64,000 bases of DNA from Marinobacter halophilus (lineage in GTDB: Bacteria > Pseudomonadota > Gammaproteobacteria > Pseudomonadales > Oleiphilaceae). The translations under genes were made by a program, and so were the position numbers. Positions 34,935-44,371 of the stretch are shown here, piece after piece. The notes beneath the pieces are model-generated. The model ran no database searches. It was not told where the DNA came from and saw only the letters and a program-made list of their open reading frames with translations. The DNA lies in contig NZ_PXNN01000011.1 in NCBI RefSeq assembly GCF_003007685.1, forward strand, positions 186,001 through 250,000, written 5' to 3'. The first letter of the stretch is position 1, and the number at the start of each line of letters is the position of its first letter.

Positions 34935-36221
34935 ATGAAATCAGTACCAACGCTTTCCAGCGCCTTCCTGCATCCGGCCGGGCAAACCCTGCCTGAACCT
35001 TTGCTGGCGCTGCGCAAACAACGGGCAAGTGGTTTGGTCGACATGCCATTGCCGACCCGAAAAACTGAAAACTGGAAGTACTCCAGCAAATACCTGAAGC
35101 TGTCGGACGACATGGCGATCTCCTTGCCGGCAGCAGGCAAAGCGGGCAACAGCCTGGCGGTACCCGGCTATAAAGTAGTCTTCACCAACGGCGTGATGAT
35201 TCCCGAAGCCAGCGAGTACCCGGATCTGGACGGTATCACTATCCAGAGCTTCAGTGATCTGAACGCGGACGACGCCCAGAACCTGTCGCTTCAGTTGGGC
35301 GGCACGCTTAATCATGACCAGGCCCAGTTTGCCAGGGTGAACGGTGCCCGCTTTGAAGACGGCCTGTTGATTCGCCTGAAGCCCGGCGCCGTGCTGGACC
35401 AGCCGTTGTTCGTCATTCATGACACCGCGGCCGATGCCTGCGGCTCTGCCTACCCACGCATTTACGTAGAAGCCGGTACCAACAGCCAGATGACCCTGGT
35501 GGAAGAGTACACCTCCAGTGGCGAAGCTTCCGCTCTGGTCAATACCGTCACCGAGTTCAACTTGGCTGATGGCGCCAACATCACCAGCATCCGCCTGAAC
35601 ATGGAAGGCGAGAATGTTCAGCACATCGGCGCTACGGGTGTGCTGCAAGCGCGCAGTTCACGCTTTGAAAGCCATTGCGTCGGCTTTGGTGGCCCCCTGC
35701 GTCGGCACGATCTGCAAGTGCGCCTGGAAGGCGAAGGCGCCGAGACCAAGCTCAACGGCGTGGTGGTTACCCAGAACAAACAGCACTATGACAACCACAC
35801 CTCCATTGACCACGTGGCTGCGCACTGCACCAGCGAAGAGACCTACCGGAACATCGCCGCCGATCAGTCCCATGCGATTTTCAATGGACGTATTCATATC
35901 CATCAGGACGCCCAGAAATCCAACGCTAACATGAACAACAAAAACCTGTTGCTCAACAACGGCGCGGAAATCGACACCAAGCCGGAGCTGGAAATCTACG
36001 CGGACGACGTGAAATGCGCCCACGGGGCAACCATCGGCCAACTGGACGAAACATCTGCATTCTATCTGGTGTCTCGCGGTATCGGCCGCCAGCAGGCCAA
36101 CGTGCTACTGACCATGGCGTTTATCAATGAATTAGTCAGCCAGATTCCGGTAGCCGCTGTGCGGGAAACCGCTCAGCTCAGGCTGAACGATTTCTTTGAG
36201 CAAACCTTCCAGGAGATCTGA
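34935..36221 (+). CDS. sufD: SufD, Fe-S cluster assembly protein
   Basis: 428 aa partner of SufB, with the same beta-helix fold and the C-terminal family segment CAHGATIGQLDETSAFYLVSRGI. It forms the SufBC2D scaffold and is needed for iron entry. AGGAGG is just upstream of the ATG. Only 3 bases separate it from sufS. Confidence 0.95.
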   Translation: MKSVPTLSSAFLHPAGQTLPEPLLALRKQRASGLVDMPLPTRKTENWKYSSKYLKLSDDMAISLPAAGKAGNSLAVPGYKVVFTNGVMIPEASEYPDLDGITIQSFSDLNADDAQNLSLQLGGTLNHDQAQFARVNGARFEDGLLIRLKPGAVLDQPLFVIHDTAADACGSAYPRIYVEAGTNSQMTLVEEYTSSGEASALVNTVTEFNLADGANITSIRLNMEGENVQHIGATGVLQARSSRFESHCVGFGGPLRRHDLQVRLEGEGAETKLNGVVVTQNKQHYDNHTSIDHVAAHCTSEETYRNIAADQSHAIFNGRIHIHQDAQKSNANMNNKNLLLNNGAEIDTKPELEIYADDVKCAHGATIGQLDETSAFYLVSRGIGRQQANVLLTMAFINELVSQIPVAAVRETAQLRLNDFFEQTFQEI

Positions 36222-36224
36222 GGG

Positions 36225-37478
36225 ATGAGCGACCTGTCCGTGGCAAACAGCACCCTGACCAAGGCGTTTGATGTAGAAACCATCCGCCGCGACTTCCCGA
36301 TCCTGACTCAGGAAATCAACGGCAAGCCGCTGGCGTATCTGGACAACGGCGCCTCGGCGCAGAAGCCCGTCGCCGTATTGGATGCCATGGATCGCTATTA
36401 CCGGGAAATGCATTCCAACGTACACCGGGGTGCCCACACTCTGGGTGATCGCGCTACCGCCGCCTTCGAAGGCGCTCGCGAGGTTGTTCGTGGCTTTCTG
36501 AATGCACCCAGCACCAGAGAAATCATCTGGACTCGCGGCACCACCGAAGCCATCAACCTGGTCGCCAACGGCCTTGCCCCGCGCCTGCAAGCAGGCGACG
36601 AAATTCTGCTCAGCCACATGGAGCATCATGCCAACATCGTGCCCTGGCAGATGCTGGCCGAGCGCACAGGTGCCAAGGTGGTGCCCATTCAGGTAACCCC
36701 CGAAGGCGAGCTGGATCTGGACTCCTTCAACAGTTTGCTGAATGACCGCACTCGCATTCTGGCCATCACCCACGTGTCCAACGTGCTTGGCACCGTTAAT
36801 CCGATTGCGCCACTGATCGAGCAGGCGAAAAAGCGGGGCGTCATCACCCTGATTGACGGAGCCCAGGCGGTACCTCATTTCAAACCAGACGTACAGGCTC
36901 TGGGCTGTGACTTTTACGTGTTCTCAGCCCACAAGCTGTTTGGCCCTACCGGCATCGGTGTACTCTATGGCCGCGCCGAGCTACTGGAAGAAATGCCTCC
37001 TTATCAGGGTGGCGGCGAGATGATTGAGCGGGTGTCCTTCGAACGCACCACCTGGAATGTGCTGCCTTATAAATTTGAAGCCGGCACCCCAGCCATCGCA
37101 GAAGCAGTCGGTCTGGCTGCCGCGATCAGTTATCTGGACCAATTGGACCGTAGCGCCATGGAGGCTGCCGAAAACGCCCTGCTGGCGCGCGCCAATGCCC
37201 TGGTGGCAACGGTACCCGGTATGGAGGTTCTCGGCACCGCCAAACACAAAGTACCCGTATTGTCGTTCAAGATCGCCGGCCTGCACCCCAGTGACATCGG
37301 CACCCTGCTGGACCAGCAAGGTATTGCCATCCGCACCGGCCACCACTGCGCCATGCCACTGATGGATTTCTACGGAGTACCCGGTACAGCCCGGGCTTCG
37401 TTCGCGTTCTACAATACGCTGGATGAGGTCGAGAAACTTTTCACCGGCCTGCAAAAAATCCAGCGCCTGTTTACCTGA
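36225..37478 (+). CDS. sufS: SufS, cysteine desulfurase
   Basis: 417 aa PLP enzyme supplying sulfur as persulfide for cluster assembly. The PLP lysine lies in FSAHKLFGPTGIG and the catalytic cysteine in RTGHHCAMP near the C terminus, as in group II desulfurases. It works with SufE, encoded three genes downstream. Translation probably follows directly from sufD. Confidence 0.96.
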   Translation: MSDLSVANSTLTKAFDVETIRRDFPILTQEINGKPLAYLDNGASAQKPVAVLDAMDRYYREMHSNVHRGAHTLGDRATAAFEGAREVVRGFLNAPSTREIIWTRGTTEAINLVANGLAPRLQAGDEILLSHMEHHANIVPWQMLAERTGAKVVPIQVTPEGELDLDSFNSLLNDRTRILAITHVSNVLGTVNPIAPLIEQAKKRGVITLIDGAQAVPHFKPDVQALGCDFYVFSAHKLFGPTGIGVLYGRAELLEEMPPYQGGGEMIERVSFERTTWNVLPYKFEAGTPAIAEAVGLAAAISYLDQLDRSAMEAAENALLARANALVATVPGMEVLGTAKHKVPVLSFKIAGLHPSDIGTLLDQQGIAIRTGHHCAMPLMDFYGVPGTARASFAFYNTLDEVEKLFTGLQKIQRLFT

Positions 37479-37490
37479 GGAGGTGGACAC

Positions 37491-37847
37491 ATGACAGCCG
37501 AAGTCTTCACCCCGAACGATGTGAATGTGACCATGACGTCAACCGCCGTCAAACACGTTCGCAAGCAACTGGATAAAAGACCGGAAGCCAAGGGCATCCG
37601 CCTGGCCATCAGAAAGAGTGGATGCTCCGGCTTCAAATACGAGACCCAGTGGGTAGAGGAAAGCGCATCCGACGACCGCATTTTCAGCATCGACGGCGTG
37701 GATGTATACGTGAAGCAGGAACACCTGCCCCTGGTTAACGGCATTGAAATCGACTTTGTCACCGAGGGAGTCAACTCCCTGTTCCGTTTCCGCAACCCCA
37801 ACGCCACGGCGGAATGCGGCTGCGGCGAAAGCTTTACGGTGACATAA
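37491..37847 (+). CDS. sufA: SufA/IscA-type Fe-S carrier
   Basis: 118 aa A-type carrier with three conserved cysteines: SGCSG (about residue 45) and CGCGES near the C terminus. It receives clusters from SufBCD and passes them to target apoproteins. AGGAGGTG lies upstream of the ATG. Its place between sufS and sufT fits the suf operon of related bacteria. Confidence 0.9.
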   Translation: MTAEVFTPNDVNVTMTSTAVKHVRKQLDKRPEAKGIRLAIRKSGCSGFKYETQWVEESASDDRIFSIDGVDVYVKQEHLPLVNGIEIDFVTEGVNSLFRFRNPNATAECGCGESFTVT

Positions 37848-37865
37848 ACAGAGGCCTGATTGAGC

Positions 37866-38408
37866 ATGCAAGAACGGGAAGTCGTCCTGACTAAGCGCGA
37901 GGTGGAAGCCCGCCTGGTGCCCTCCGGAACGGAAATCATGATTCCGTCGGATACCTTTGTCACCATTACCCAGTCCCTGGGCGGCACTTTTACCGTCGCG
38001 GTCAACGGCAACCTGGCCCGCATTGAGGGTCAGAACGCCGACGCGCTGGGCAAACAGCCTCTGCAAAGCAGCTTCGAGACACCCGAAGACGGCAGCGTTA
38101 ACGAAAACCAGATGTGGGAAGCGCTGCGCAACTGCTACGATCCGGAAATTCCGGTGAATGTGGTCGATCTCGGCCTGATCTACGACACCAGAATTGAAAA
38201 CGGTACCGAGGACGGCAACCACATCTATATCAAGATGACGCTGACGGCCGCTGGCTGCGGCATGGGCCCGGTGATTACCGAAGATGTGAAGCGCAAGGTG
38301 GAGCATGTACCCAACGTGGACAAGGTGACGGTAGAGCTGACCTTTGATCCGCCCTGGAATAACGACATGCTCACCGATGAAGCCAAACTGGAACTGGGAA
38401 TGCTATGA
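37866..38408 (+). CDS. sufT: SufT, MIP18/DUF59-type Fe-S maturation protein
   Basis: About 180 aa. The N-terminal 70 residues are followed by a MIP18-like domain (MWEALRNCYDPEIPVNVVDLGLIYD, then LTAAGCGMGPVI). SufT helps mature Fe-S proteins, especially under high cluster demand. The ATG at 37866 is used; a TTG two codons earlier (37860) is better spaced from GAGG and may be the real start. It overlaps sufE by 4 bases. Confidence 0.88.
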   Translation: MQEREVVLTKREVEARLVPSGTEIMIPSDTFVTITQSLGGTFTVAVNGNLARIEGQNADALGKQPLQSSFETPEDGSVNENQMWEALRNCYDPEIPVNVVDLGLIYDTRIENGTEDGNHIYIKMTLTAAGCGMGPVITEDVKRKVEHVPNVDKVTVELTFDPPWNNDMLTDEAKLELGML

Positions 38409-38866
38409 CCGCCAGCAAACAGCAATTTCTGGACAACCCCCTGGGCACCAAAACCACTCTGGAAGACGTCGTGGATGCCTTCGAGTTTTTGGATGAGTGG
38501 GAAGATCGCTACGCCTATATCATTGATCTGGGCAAACAACTGCCGGCATTTCCGGATGACGAGCGGGTCGAAGAAAACTACGTGCACGGCTGCCAGAGCC
38601 AGGTGTGGCTGATTCATCACCACGATGAAGACAGCGGAAAACTGTTCCTGCTGATTGATTCCGACGCCATCATTGTCCGCGGTTTGGCGGCCATCATTCT
38701 GGTGGCGCTGAACGGCAAACCGCCCAGGGATCTGTTGGCGATCGACATCGATGAGCTGTTCGAACAGCTCGATCTGTTCCGCCACATCTCCCCCACCCGC
38801 GGCAATGGCCTGCGAGCAATGGTCGGCAAGATCCGCGATATTGCGGCAGCCGAAGCCGCCGCCTGA
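38405..38866 (+). CDS. sufE: SufE, sulfur acceptor for SufS
   Basis: 153 aa. The catalytic cysteine is in VHGCQSQVWL. SufE takes persulfide sulfur from SufS and delivers it to SufB. It is the last gene of the operon and starts inside the sufT stop. Its stop lies 2 bases before the end of the convergent flgT, with no separate terminator in between. Confidence 0.94.
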   Translation: MTASKQQFLDNPLGTKTTLEDVVDAFEFLDEWEDRYAYIIDLGKQLPAFPDDERVEENYVHGCQSQVWLIHHHDEDSGKLFLLIDSDAIIVRGLAAIILVALNGKPPRDLLAIDIDELFEQLDLFRHISPTRGNGLRAMVGKIRDIAAAEAAA

Positions 38867-38868
38867 GC

Positions 38869-40071
38869 TCACCAGATGATGGCGAGGTCATCCCGCTGAA
38901 TATTGACCTGGCCGCCAGTCATTGGCAGGCGGCCAGTACTGAAATCCGGGTGCACGTTATCCAGGTTGATCGATACCCCCGCATCCGTCAGTTCCGGTGT
39001 GCCACCCAGTGAATCAAAGTAGCGTTGGCTGCGATAAATGTTCAGTTCGTCCCCCGGCCGCAATCCGGCAGTGGCGCCGGAAGCCAGCGTAACCCTGTCG
39101 CCGTCAACCCGGGTCACCCGAGCCATAAATGGCTGACAGGCTAACGTATTGCTCACCGCAGCGGTCATATCACTGATCACCCCTGTCACCGCCTGGCCCC
39201 ATTCAGACTTATCAAAGCCGGCCGACGCAAAGCCCCCACTGCCACTGCTTTCCGGGTCCCAGCGGGCAGAGGTTGTGAACCGTTGCCGGAAGACCGGCGA
39301 GCCGCTGAAACCATCGAACACCATCAGTTCCGCCTCAAATCGACGAGTGGTATCCACCAGGCCAATGCCCCGCTGCATACGGTTGGTAATCGAGCTGCCC
39401 CAGGCGTTCGGGTCAGACAAACCGATATCACGAATCACCCCGGATACCACAAACTGGGCACCGAGTTCCCGCGCCAGCTGTACCACGTTGGTCAGATGAT
39501 TGGCGGTCAGGTTCTGCTGAGAGGTGGGCGCATCCGGCAGGTTGCTGAACAGTTGCAACGATGTTGTCCCCAGCACCTGCAGTCGGCCCTGCTCCTGTAA
39601 CCGCGCCACCAATGCCTGCGGCAACTTCTCGCCAGCGTCATCCAGTGCCGGGCTGCCAGCCTGCTGTGGCACCACTATCGGAAAACCGGTAACGGCAACT
39701 CGCTTACGCAACCCGGAGGCATCGCCGGCCGTGCAGGTGGACCTGCCGGAGGCCGTCGCCAGCTCTGCCCGTACAATCACCCGCAAAAGATTACCGCTAC
39801 GGTATTCGTCCACGATGGTGGCATTGTGCAGCCGGGCCCTGGCGGATAATCGGGTCTGGGACTGCGTCAGCTCGCCGTTCTCGAGCGTATCCTGCGTGCT
39901 AACGCTGGCGTCATACTGCAAGGCCAGATCCCGCATAGCAGCCTGCCGGGCTTCAGCGCGGGCCTGATCAAGATTGTTCTCCCGAATATTGGCATGGCCC
40001 ACGCCCTCAAGTACGGCCGCGTTCACCACACCGGCGCAGAACCACAACAGCAACAGAACAGTGAGCTTCAT
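38869..40071 (-). CDS. flgT: FlgT-like flagellar assembly protein
   Basis: 400 aa secreted protein with a signal peptide (LLLLWFCAGVVNA). The N-terminal domain (VLEGVGHANIRENNLDQARAEARQAAMRDL) and the C-terminal region (ATAGLRPGDELNIYRSQR) match FlgT, which forms the H ring of the flagellar basal body in vibrios and relatives. The ATG at 40071 follows GGGAGA. It lies 33 bases after flgP on the same strand. No other flagellar gene is in the window. Confidence 0.82.
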   Translation of the reverse strand: MKLTVLLLLWFCAGVVNAAVLEGVGHANIRENNLDQARAEARQAAMRDLALQYDASVSTQDTLENGELTQSQTRLSARARLHNATIVDEYRSGNLLRVIVRAELATASGRSTCTAGDASGLRKRVAVTGFPIVVPQQAGSPALDDAGEKLPQALVARLQEQGRLQVLGTTSLQLFSNLPDAPTSQQNLTANHLTNVVQLARELGAQFVVSGVIRDIGLSDPNAWGSSITNRMQRGIGLVDTTRRFEAELMVFDGFSGSPVFRQRFTTSARWDPESSGSGGFASAGFDKSEWGQAVTGVISDMTAAVSNTLACQPFMARVTRVDGDRVTLASGATAGLRPGDELNIYRSQRYFDSLGGTPELTDAGVSINLDNVHPDFSTGRLPMTGGQVNIQRDDLAIIW

Positions 40072-40104
40072 AGGTCTCCCGTAACCCGCCAACGCAACGG
40101 CGGC

Positions 40105-40644
40105 CTAGTCCAGATAGTAAAGTGAGTTGGTGCGCCGGGCTTCGATATCGCCCACCCGGTCGTTGTGCCGGGGCATGGGAATGGCGCAGACCTCACGAAC
40201 CTGGTCATCCGATACCCGGGCCACACATTCACGGAACCGGGGCTCCAGCCGCAATTCCATGACCGTCTCGACCACGCCATCGTTGTGCTCATTCACCGCC
40301 ACCATCCGGGCACCGCGAATATAGCTGTCGACGTAAGTGCGGAAGGTGTCGTTGTGCACCACAAAATCGTTCACGGTAGAGTTGCCGTAGACCACCGTGC
40401 CATACACCCGTTCCGCCAGATTGCGGTAGGCATCCAGCTGGGAAGCACGGCGCGCCATCAGGCGCTTACGGGTATTGAGCCGGTCCTCCCGGACATTCTC
40501 GTAGGTACCAAAACCACTGACCCGAACCGTAATCGGCTCGAATTCCCTGGTAGCATCCTGCGGACTGTCCCGATAGCTGCCAACCGGCGCACAGGCGCTC
40601 AGGGCAAAAGCCAGAACAGGAACAAGGGTCCATCGCAATGTCAT
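40105..40644 (-). CDS. flgP: FlgP-like outer-membrane lipoprotein
   Basis: 179 aa lipoprotein with a lipobox LSAC (cysteine about residue 18), followed by an LPP20/FlgP-type domain (RLMARRASQLDAYRNLAERVYG, VEVRDRARxxR-like positions). FlgP helps anchor the flagellar outer rings in polar-flagellated bacteria. Together with flgT it forms a two-gene unit; flgO, usually next to flgP, is not seen. Confidence 0.82.
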   Translation of the reverse strand: MTLRWTLVPVLAFALSACAPVGSYRDSPQDATREFEPITVRVSGFGTYENVREDRLNTRKRLMARRASQLDAYRNLAERVYGTVVYGNSTVNDFVVHNDTFRTYVDSYIRGARMVAVNEHNDGVVETVMELRLEPRFRECVARVSDDQVREVCAIPMPRHNDRVGDIEARRTNSLYYLD

Positions 40645-40897
40645 TATCTTGTCTCCGGAAAAATACTTTCATAAAAACCATGAAAAAATCACGCCATCAT
40701 CAGTAACTTAATGATCTGCAGTATTTTTCCATTACAAGGCTGACTCCTCGCCATCAACAGGCGGCAAAAAGCTGCCTTCGTTTACAGATAAAGAACAAAC
40801 CGTTACCGCTTGTGCGCTGTGTCGCAAAAAGATCTGCTTTAACCTTTCAGGTAGATAACCCGTTGCCCAAGCAATAAAAACGACCTCAGGACTCTTC

Positions 40898-42196
40898 ATG
40901 AAAGCAAACCGTTTTAGCAAGCTGTCTCTGGCCATCGGCCTGTCTGTCGCCACTACCTCGGCCATGGCAAGCCCGCAAGCCTTCATGTCTGCACGCTCTT
41001 TTGCCATGGGCGGTACCGGCGTCGCCGTTGCCCACCCATCCGCAGCCCCGCTGGCCAACCCGGCCATGATGGCGGCGCCCCAGCACGACTGGGCCGATGA
41101 CTTTGGATTGATGTTGCCGTCGGTTAATGCCCGCTTTGCCGATGAAGAAGAGGTTGTTGACCAGATTGATGATATTCAGGATGTGATTGATCAGTTCGAT
41201 GGACAGATCGACAGCTTTAACGCCGGCTCCTCGTCAGCTGACGTTGAGAATTTTCAGAACACTGCACGAGATCTAAGCGGCCGTCTCGAAGCATTCAGCG
41301 ATGACACCATGCGCGTCAACCTTGGGCTCGGACTGGGTTTTGCCGTGCCGAGTTCTCGCCTGGCTGTCGGTGTGTTCACCAACGGTAATTTGACCGCCAC
41401 CGTCCGTGGCGAACTTGACGACAGTGACAAAGCGTTGCTGGATAACATTGCCAATGCCCAAACTGCAGGCGATATCGAAACCATCCTGAACGACAACAAC
41501 CGGGACATTGAATTCGACTCTCGCGGTCGCATTCTGGCATCTGCCGTCATCGAAGCTGGCGTCAGTTTTGCCACCACCTTCCAGCTTAACAACGGCGACG
41601 CTCTGCAAGTTGGCGTGTCTCCCAAGTACATTGAACTGCGTACCTTCCAATACACCGAAACCGTGTCCGGTTTTGAAGACGATGACTTCGACGGTGACGA
41701 GTATCAGACCGACAAGAGCGGCTTCAACCTCGACATCGGTGCCGCTTATGCCTTCGGCCAGAATAGGGAATGGAACGCAGGTGTGGTGGTGAAAAACCTG
41801 ATTCCGATGGAGCTGGACTCTGCCCAGAGCCGCCCTGATATTGAGGAAAAGTTCACCCTTGAACTCAACCCCTTGGTCACGGCCGGCATAGCCCATAAAA
41901 GCGACTACCACGTGGTCACCGCCGAACTGGACCTGACCAAGAAAGAAGCCTTCGGTTATGAGGACGACACCCAGTGGCTGGCCGTGGGTGCGGAATTTGA
42001 CGCCTGGCGTTACGCCCAGCTGCGCGTCGGTGTACGCCACAACCTGGCCAGCAACGATGACAACGACGGCATCGAAGAGGACACCCAGTTTACTGCAGGT
42101 CTGGGCCTGAACATCCTCGGCGCACGGCTTGATCTTGGCGCGCTCTTCAGCAGTGCGGATGTAGGTGCAGCCATCGAGCTTGGCACCTCCTTCTAA
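40898..42196 (+). CDS. TraF-like outer-membrane beta-barrel protein
   Basis: 432 aa with a signal peptide (cut near AMASPQA). It belongs to the family annotated as conjugal transfer TraF but resembles FadL/OmpP1-type barrels: the N terminus MGGTGVAVAHPSAAPLANPA is characteristic, and the protein ends in F as outer-membrane barrels do. Strands with acidic loops (VDQIDDIQDVID, GFEDDDFDGDEY) dominate. No conjugation genes are nearby, so the name is misleading. Function unknown. A strong terminator follows. Confidence 0.78.
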   Translation: MKANRFSKLSLAIGLSVATTSAMASPQAFMSARSFAMGGTGVAVAHPSAAPLANPAMMAAPQHDWADDFGLMLPSVNARFADEEEVVDQIDDIQDVIDQFDGQIDSFNAGSSSADVENFQNTARDLSGRLEAFSDDTMRVNLGLGLGFAVPSSRLAVGVFTNGNLTATVRGELDDSDKALLDNIANAQTAGDIETILNDNNRDIEFDSRGRILASAVIEAGVSFATTFQLNNGDALQVGVSPKYIELRTFQYTETVSGFEDDDFDGDEYQTDKSGFNLDIGAAYAFGQNREWNAGVVVKNLIPMELDSAQSRPDIEEKFTLELNPLVTAGIAHKSDYHVVTAELDLTKKEAFGYEDDTQWLAVGAEFDAWRYAQLRVGVRHNLASNDDNDGIEEDTQFTAGLGLNILGARLDLGALFSSADVGAAIELGTSF

Positions 42197-42211
42197 AAAC
42201 GTCACATCCAG

Positions 42212-42243
42212 AGCCCGGCCTGCCCTGCACGCCGGGCTTTTTT
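42212..42243 (+). terminator. Intrinsic terminator after the TraF-like gene
   Basis: Eight-bp stem AGCCCGGC/GCCGGGCT (42212-42219 with 42231-42238) followed by a run of T residues. Confidence 0.82.
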
Positions 42244-42361
42244 GTGCTCATTTCATAACCAAGCCACTGAACCCGCCTGCCTCGGCATTTGCCTCCGCCT
42301 GCCCCTGGCCGGATAATCCACTGAACACTACTTCACACGCCACACAGGAAGCCCCCACATC

Positions 42362-43474
42362 ATGCAAACCTATCTGGTAGGCGGCGCCGTCCGGGACAAG
42401 TTACTCGGCCTTGCAGTCAAAGACCGGGACTGGGTGGTGGTGGGCGCGACGCCGGATGACATGCGTGCCAAGGGGTTCAAACAGGTCGGGGCGGACTTCC
42501 CGGTGTTCCTGCACCCGAAAACCGGTGAGGAATACGCGCTGGCTCGTACCGAGCGCAAACAGGGCCGGGGTTATCATGGTTTTACCGTCTACAGCGCTCC
42601 GGATGTCACGCTAGAAGAAGACCTCAAGCGCCGCGATCTGACTATCAATGCCATGGCCGAAACCGAAGATGGCCGGCTGGTAGACCCCTTTCACGGTTAC
42701 GCCGACCTGGACCAGAAAAGGCTCCGGCATGTTTCTGAGGCCTTCGCCGAAGATCCCCTGCGCATCCTGCGCACCGCCCGCTTTGCGGCCCGCCTGCAAC
42801 CCATGGGATTTACCGTTTGCCAACAGACCATGAGCCTGATGCGCACCATGGTCAGTCTCGGTGAGTTAGCCGATCTGGTTCCGGAACGGGTGTGGCAGGA
42901 AGTACAACGGTCGCTGCACGAGCGTGCCCCGGGGGTATTCTTTGATGTGCTCAGGGAGCTGGGCGCGTTGGATATTCTGATTCCGGAACTGGCCAGGGAA
43001 CAAACCTTCCGGGCCGGACTGCAGGCGTTGCACTGCATGCACCGCATGAACGGAACCACGGCCCAGCGTTTTGCCTCGCTGCTGAGTGCGGTGCCGGAAC
43101 CTACCGCCGTACACCGAACCAAAGCCATGAAAAGCCCGAACGATTGTCGGGACATGACCCACCTCGTTTGCCTGTTCATGCACCGCTTGGCCATCCATGA
43201 AACCCGGACAGTCACTCCGGAAGACATCATGGAATTACTCGACAAAGCCGACCTTTGGCGCCGGCCCGAACGCTTCGAGCAACTGCTCGATACCCTGGCC
43301 TGCACTACCGGCGCCGAACTGGCAGAACTCATCGGCAAGTTGCGGCTAGCGGCGCAATCCGCTCAGGATGTCAGTCCACAAGACTTGCTGAAACAGGGTT
43401 TCCATGGCAAAGAACTGGGCGAGGCAATCCGTAATGAACGGCTGGCTCGTATCACGCAGGTACTGACTCCCTAA
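42362..43474 (+). CDS. cca: CCA-adding tRNA nucleotidyltransferase
   Basis: 370 aa class II enzyme that builds or repairs the CCA end of tRNAs. GGAVRD (8-13), the metal-binding DRD, RRDLTINAMA and the RRxxD-like ARTERKQG segment are visible, and a tRNA-binding region follows. It is shorter than E. coli Cca (412 aa) and shows no HD phosphohydrolase motif. It lies 16 bases before the pteridine reductase gene. Confidence 0.92.
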   Translation: MQTYLVGGAVRDKLLGLAVKDRDWVVVGATPDDMRAKGFKQVGADFPVFLHPKTGEEYALARTERKQGRGYHGFTVYSAPDVTLEEDLKRRDLTINAMAETEDGRLVDPFHGYADLDQKRLRHVSEAFAEDPLRILRTARFAARLQPMGFTVCQQTMSLMRTMVSLGELADLVPERVWQEVQRSLHERAPGVFFDVLRELGALDILIPELAREQTFRAGLQALHCMHRMNGTTAQRFASLLSAVPEPTAVHRTKAMKSPNDCRDMTHLVCLFMHRLAIHETRTVTPEDIMELLDKADLWRRPERFEQLLDTLACTTGAELAELIGKLRLAAQSAQDVSPQDLLKQGFHGKELGEAIRNERLARITQVLTP

Positions 43475-43490
43475 CCCTGAGGAATTTTCC

Positions 43491-44231
43491 ATGCCAGCTC
43501 CTGTCGCTCTGATTACCGGTGCCGCCCACCGCCTTGGCGCCCGCACCGCCGAAACCCTGCATGGGCGCGGCTGGAATGTGGTGATTCATTATCGTTCGCG
43601 GGCTGAACAAGCGGAGCAACTGGTCGAAAAGCTGAATCGCGAACGAGCGAATTCCGCCACCTCCGTACAGGCCGATCTTACCAGGGCTGACAATATTGCA
43701 AATCTGGCGCGGGCGGCCAGCCAACACTGGGAGCGCCTGGATGGCCTGATCAACAATGCCTCGGTGTTCTATCCCCGAGCAACAGAAGCCTGCACCGAAG
43801 ATGACTGGGACGACATCATGGGCGCCAACCTGAAAGCCCCGTTCTTCTTGCTCAAACATTGCCTGCCGGAACTGAAGAAATCGAACGGGAGCGTGATCAA
43901 CCTGATCGACATCTACAGCGAGAAGCCACTGAAGGATCACCCCCTGTATTGCGCCAGCAAGGCCGGCCTGGCAGCGCTGACCCGGTCCTGGGCAAAAGAT
44001 CTCGCGCCGCGGATCCGGGTGAACGGAATATCGCCGGGCGCTATTCTCTGGCCCGAAGGCGATGCCGACATAGACCCGACACACCAACAAGCCATTCTCG
44101 ACAAAACCCCGCTGGCCCGCACCGGCAATCCCGATGATATTGCCGGAGCAATCGCGTACCTGCTGTGCGATGCGCCCTTCGTCACCGGCCAGGTCCTGGC
44201 CATAGACGGCGGCCGCAGCCTCAATATGTAA
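43491..44231 (+). CDS. folM: Pteridine reductase (FolM-like SDR)
   Basis: 246 aa short-chain dehydrogenase. The NADPH motif TGAAHRLGARTA replaces the usual TGxxxGIG with the arginine typical of pteridine reductases. NNASVFYP and the active-site YCASK are present, and DIYSEKPLKDHPLY matches FolM. It probably reduces dihydromonapterin or dihydrofolate. Directly downstream of cca. Confidence 0.85.
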   Translation: MPAPVALITGAAHRLGARTAETLHGRGWNVVIHYRSRAEQAEQLVEKLNRERANSATSVQADLTRADNIANLARAASQHWERLDGLINNASVFYPRATEACTEDDWDDIMGANLKAPFFLLKHCLPELKKSNGSVINLIDIYSEKPLKDHPLYCASKAGLAALTRSWAKDLAPRIRVNGISPGAILWPEGDADIDPTHQQAILDKTPLARTGNPDDIAGAIAYLLCDAPFVTGQVLAIDGGRSLNM

Positions 44232-44371
44232 GCTCCGCGCCACCACAACCCCGACCTTGGTTGTTTTGGCGCGCCTGAGCTTTCCCGCTACAATACTCTT
44301 CATTGATTCCCTTCATTAGAAATTGCTGGCGGGCCACTTTCTGAGCCTGCCCTTTGCGACGGAGATTTCCC

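Noticed and set aside
40898..42196. A conjugation system suggested by the TraF family name
   Set aside because: No other tra genes nearby, and the protein is an outer-membrane barrel; the name is inherited from automatic annotation.
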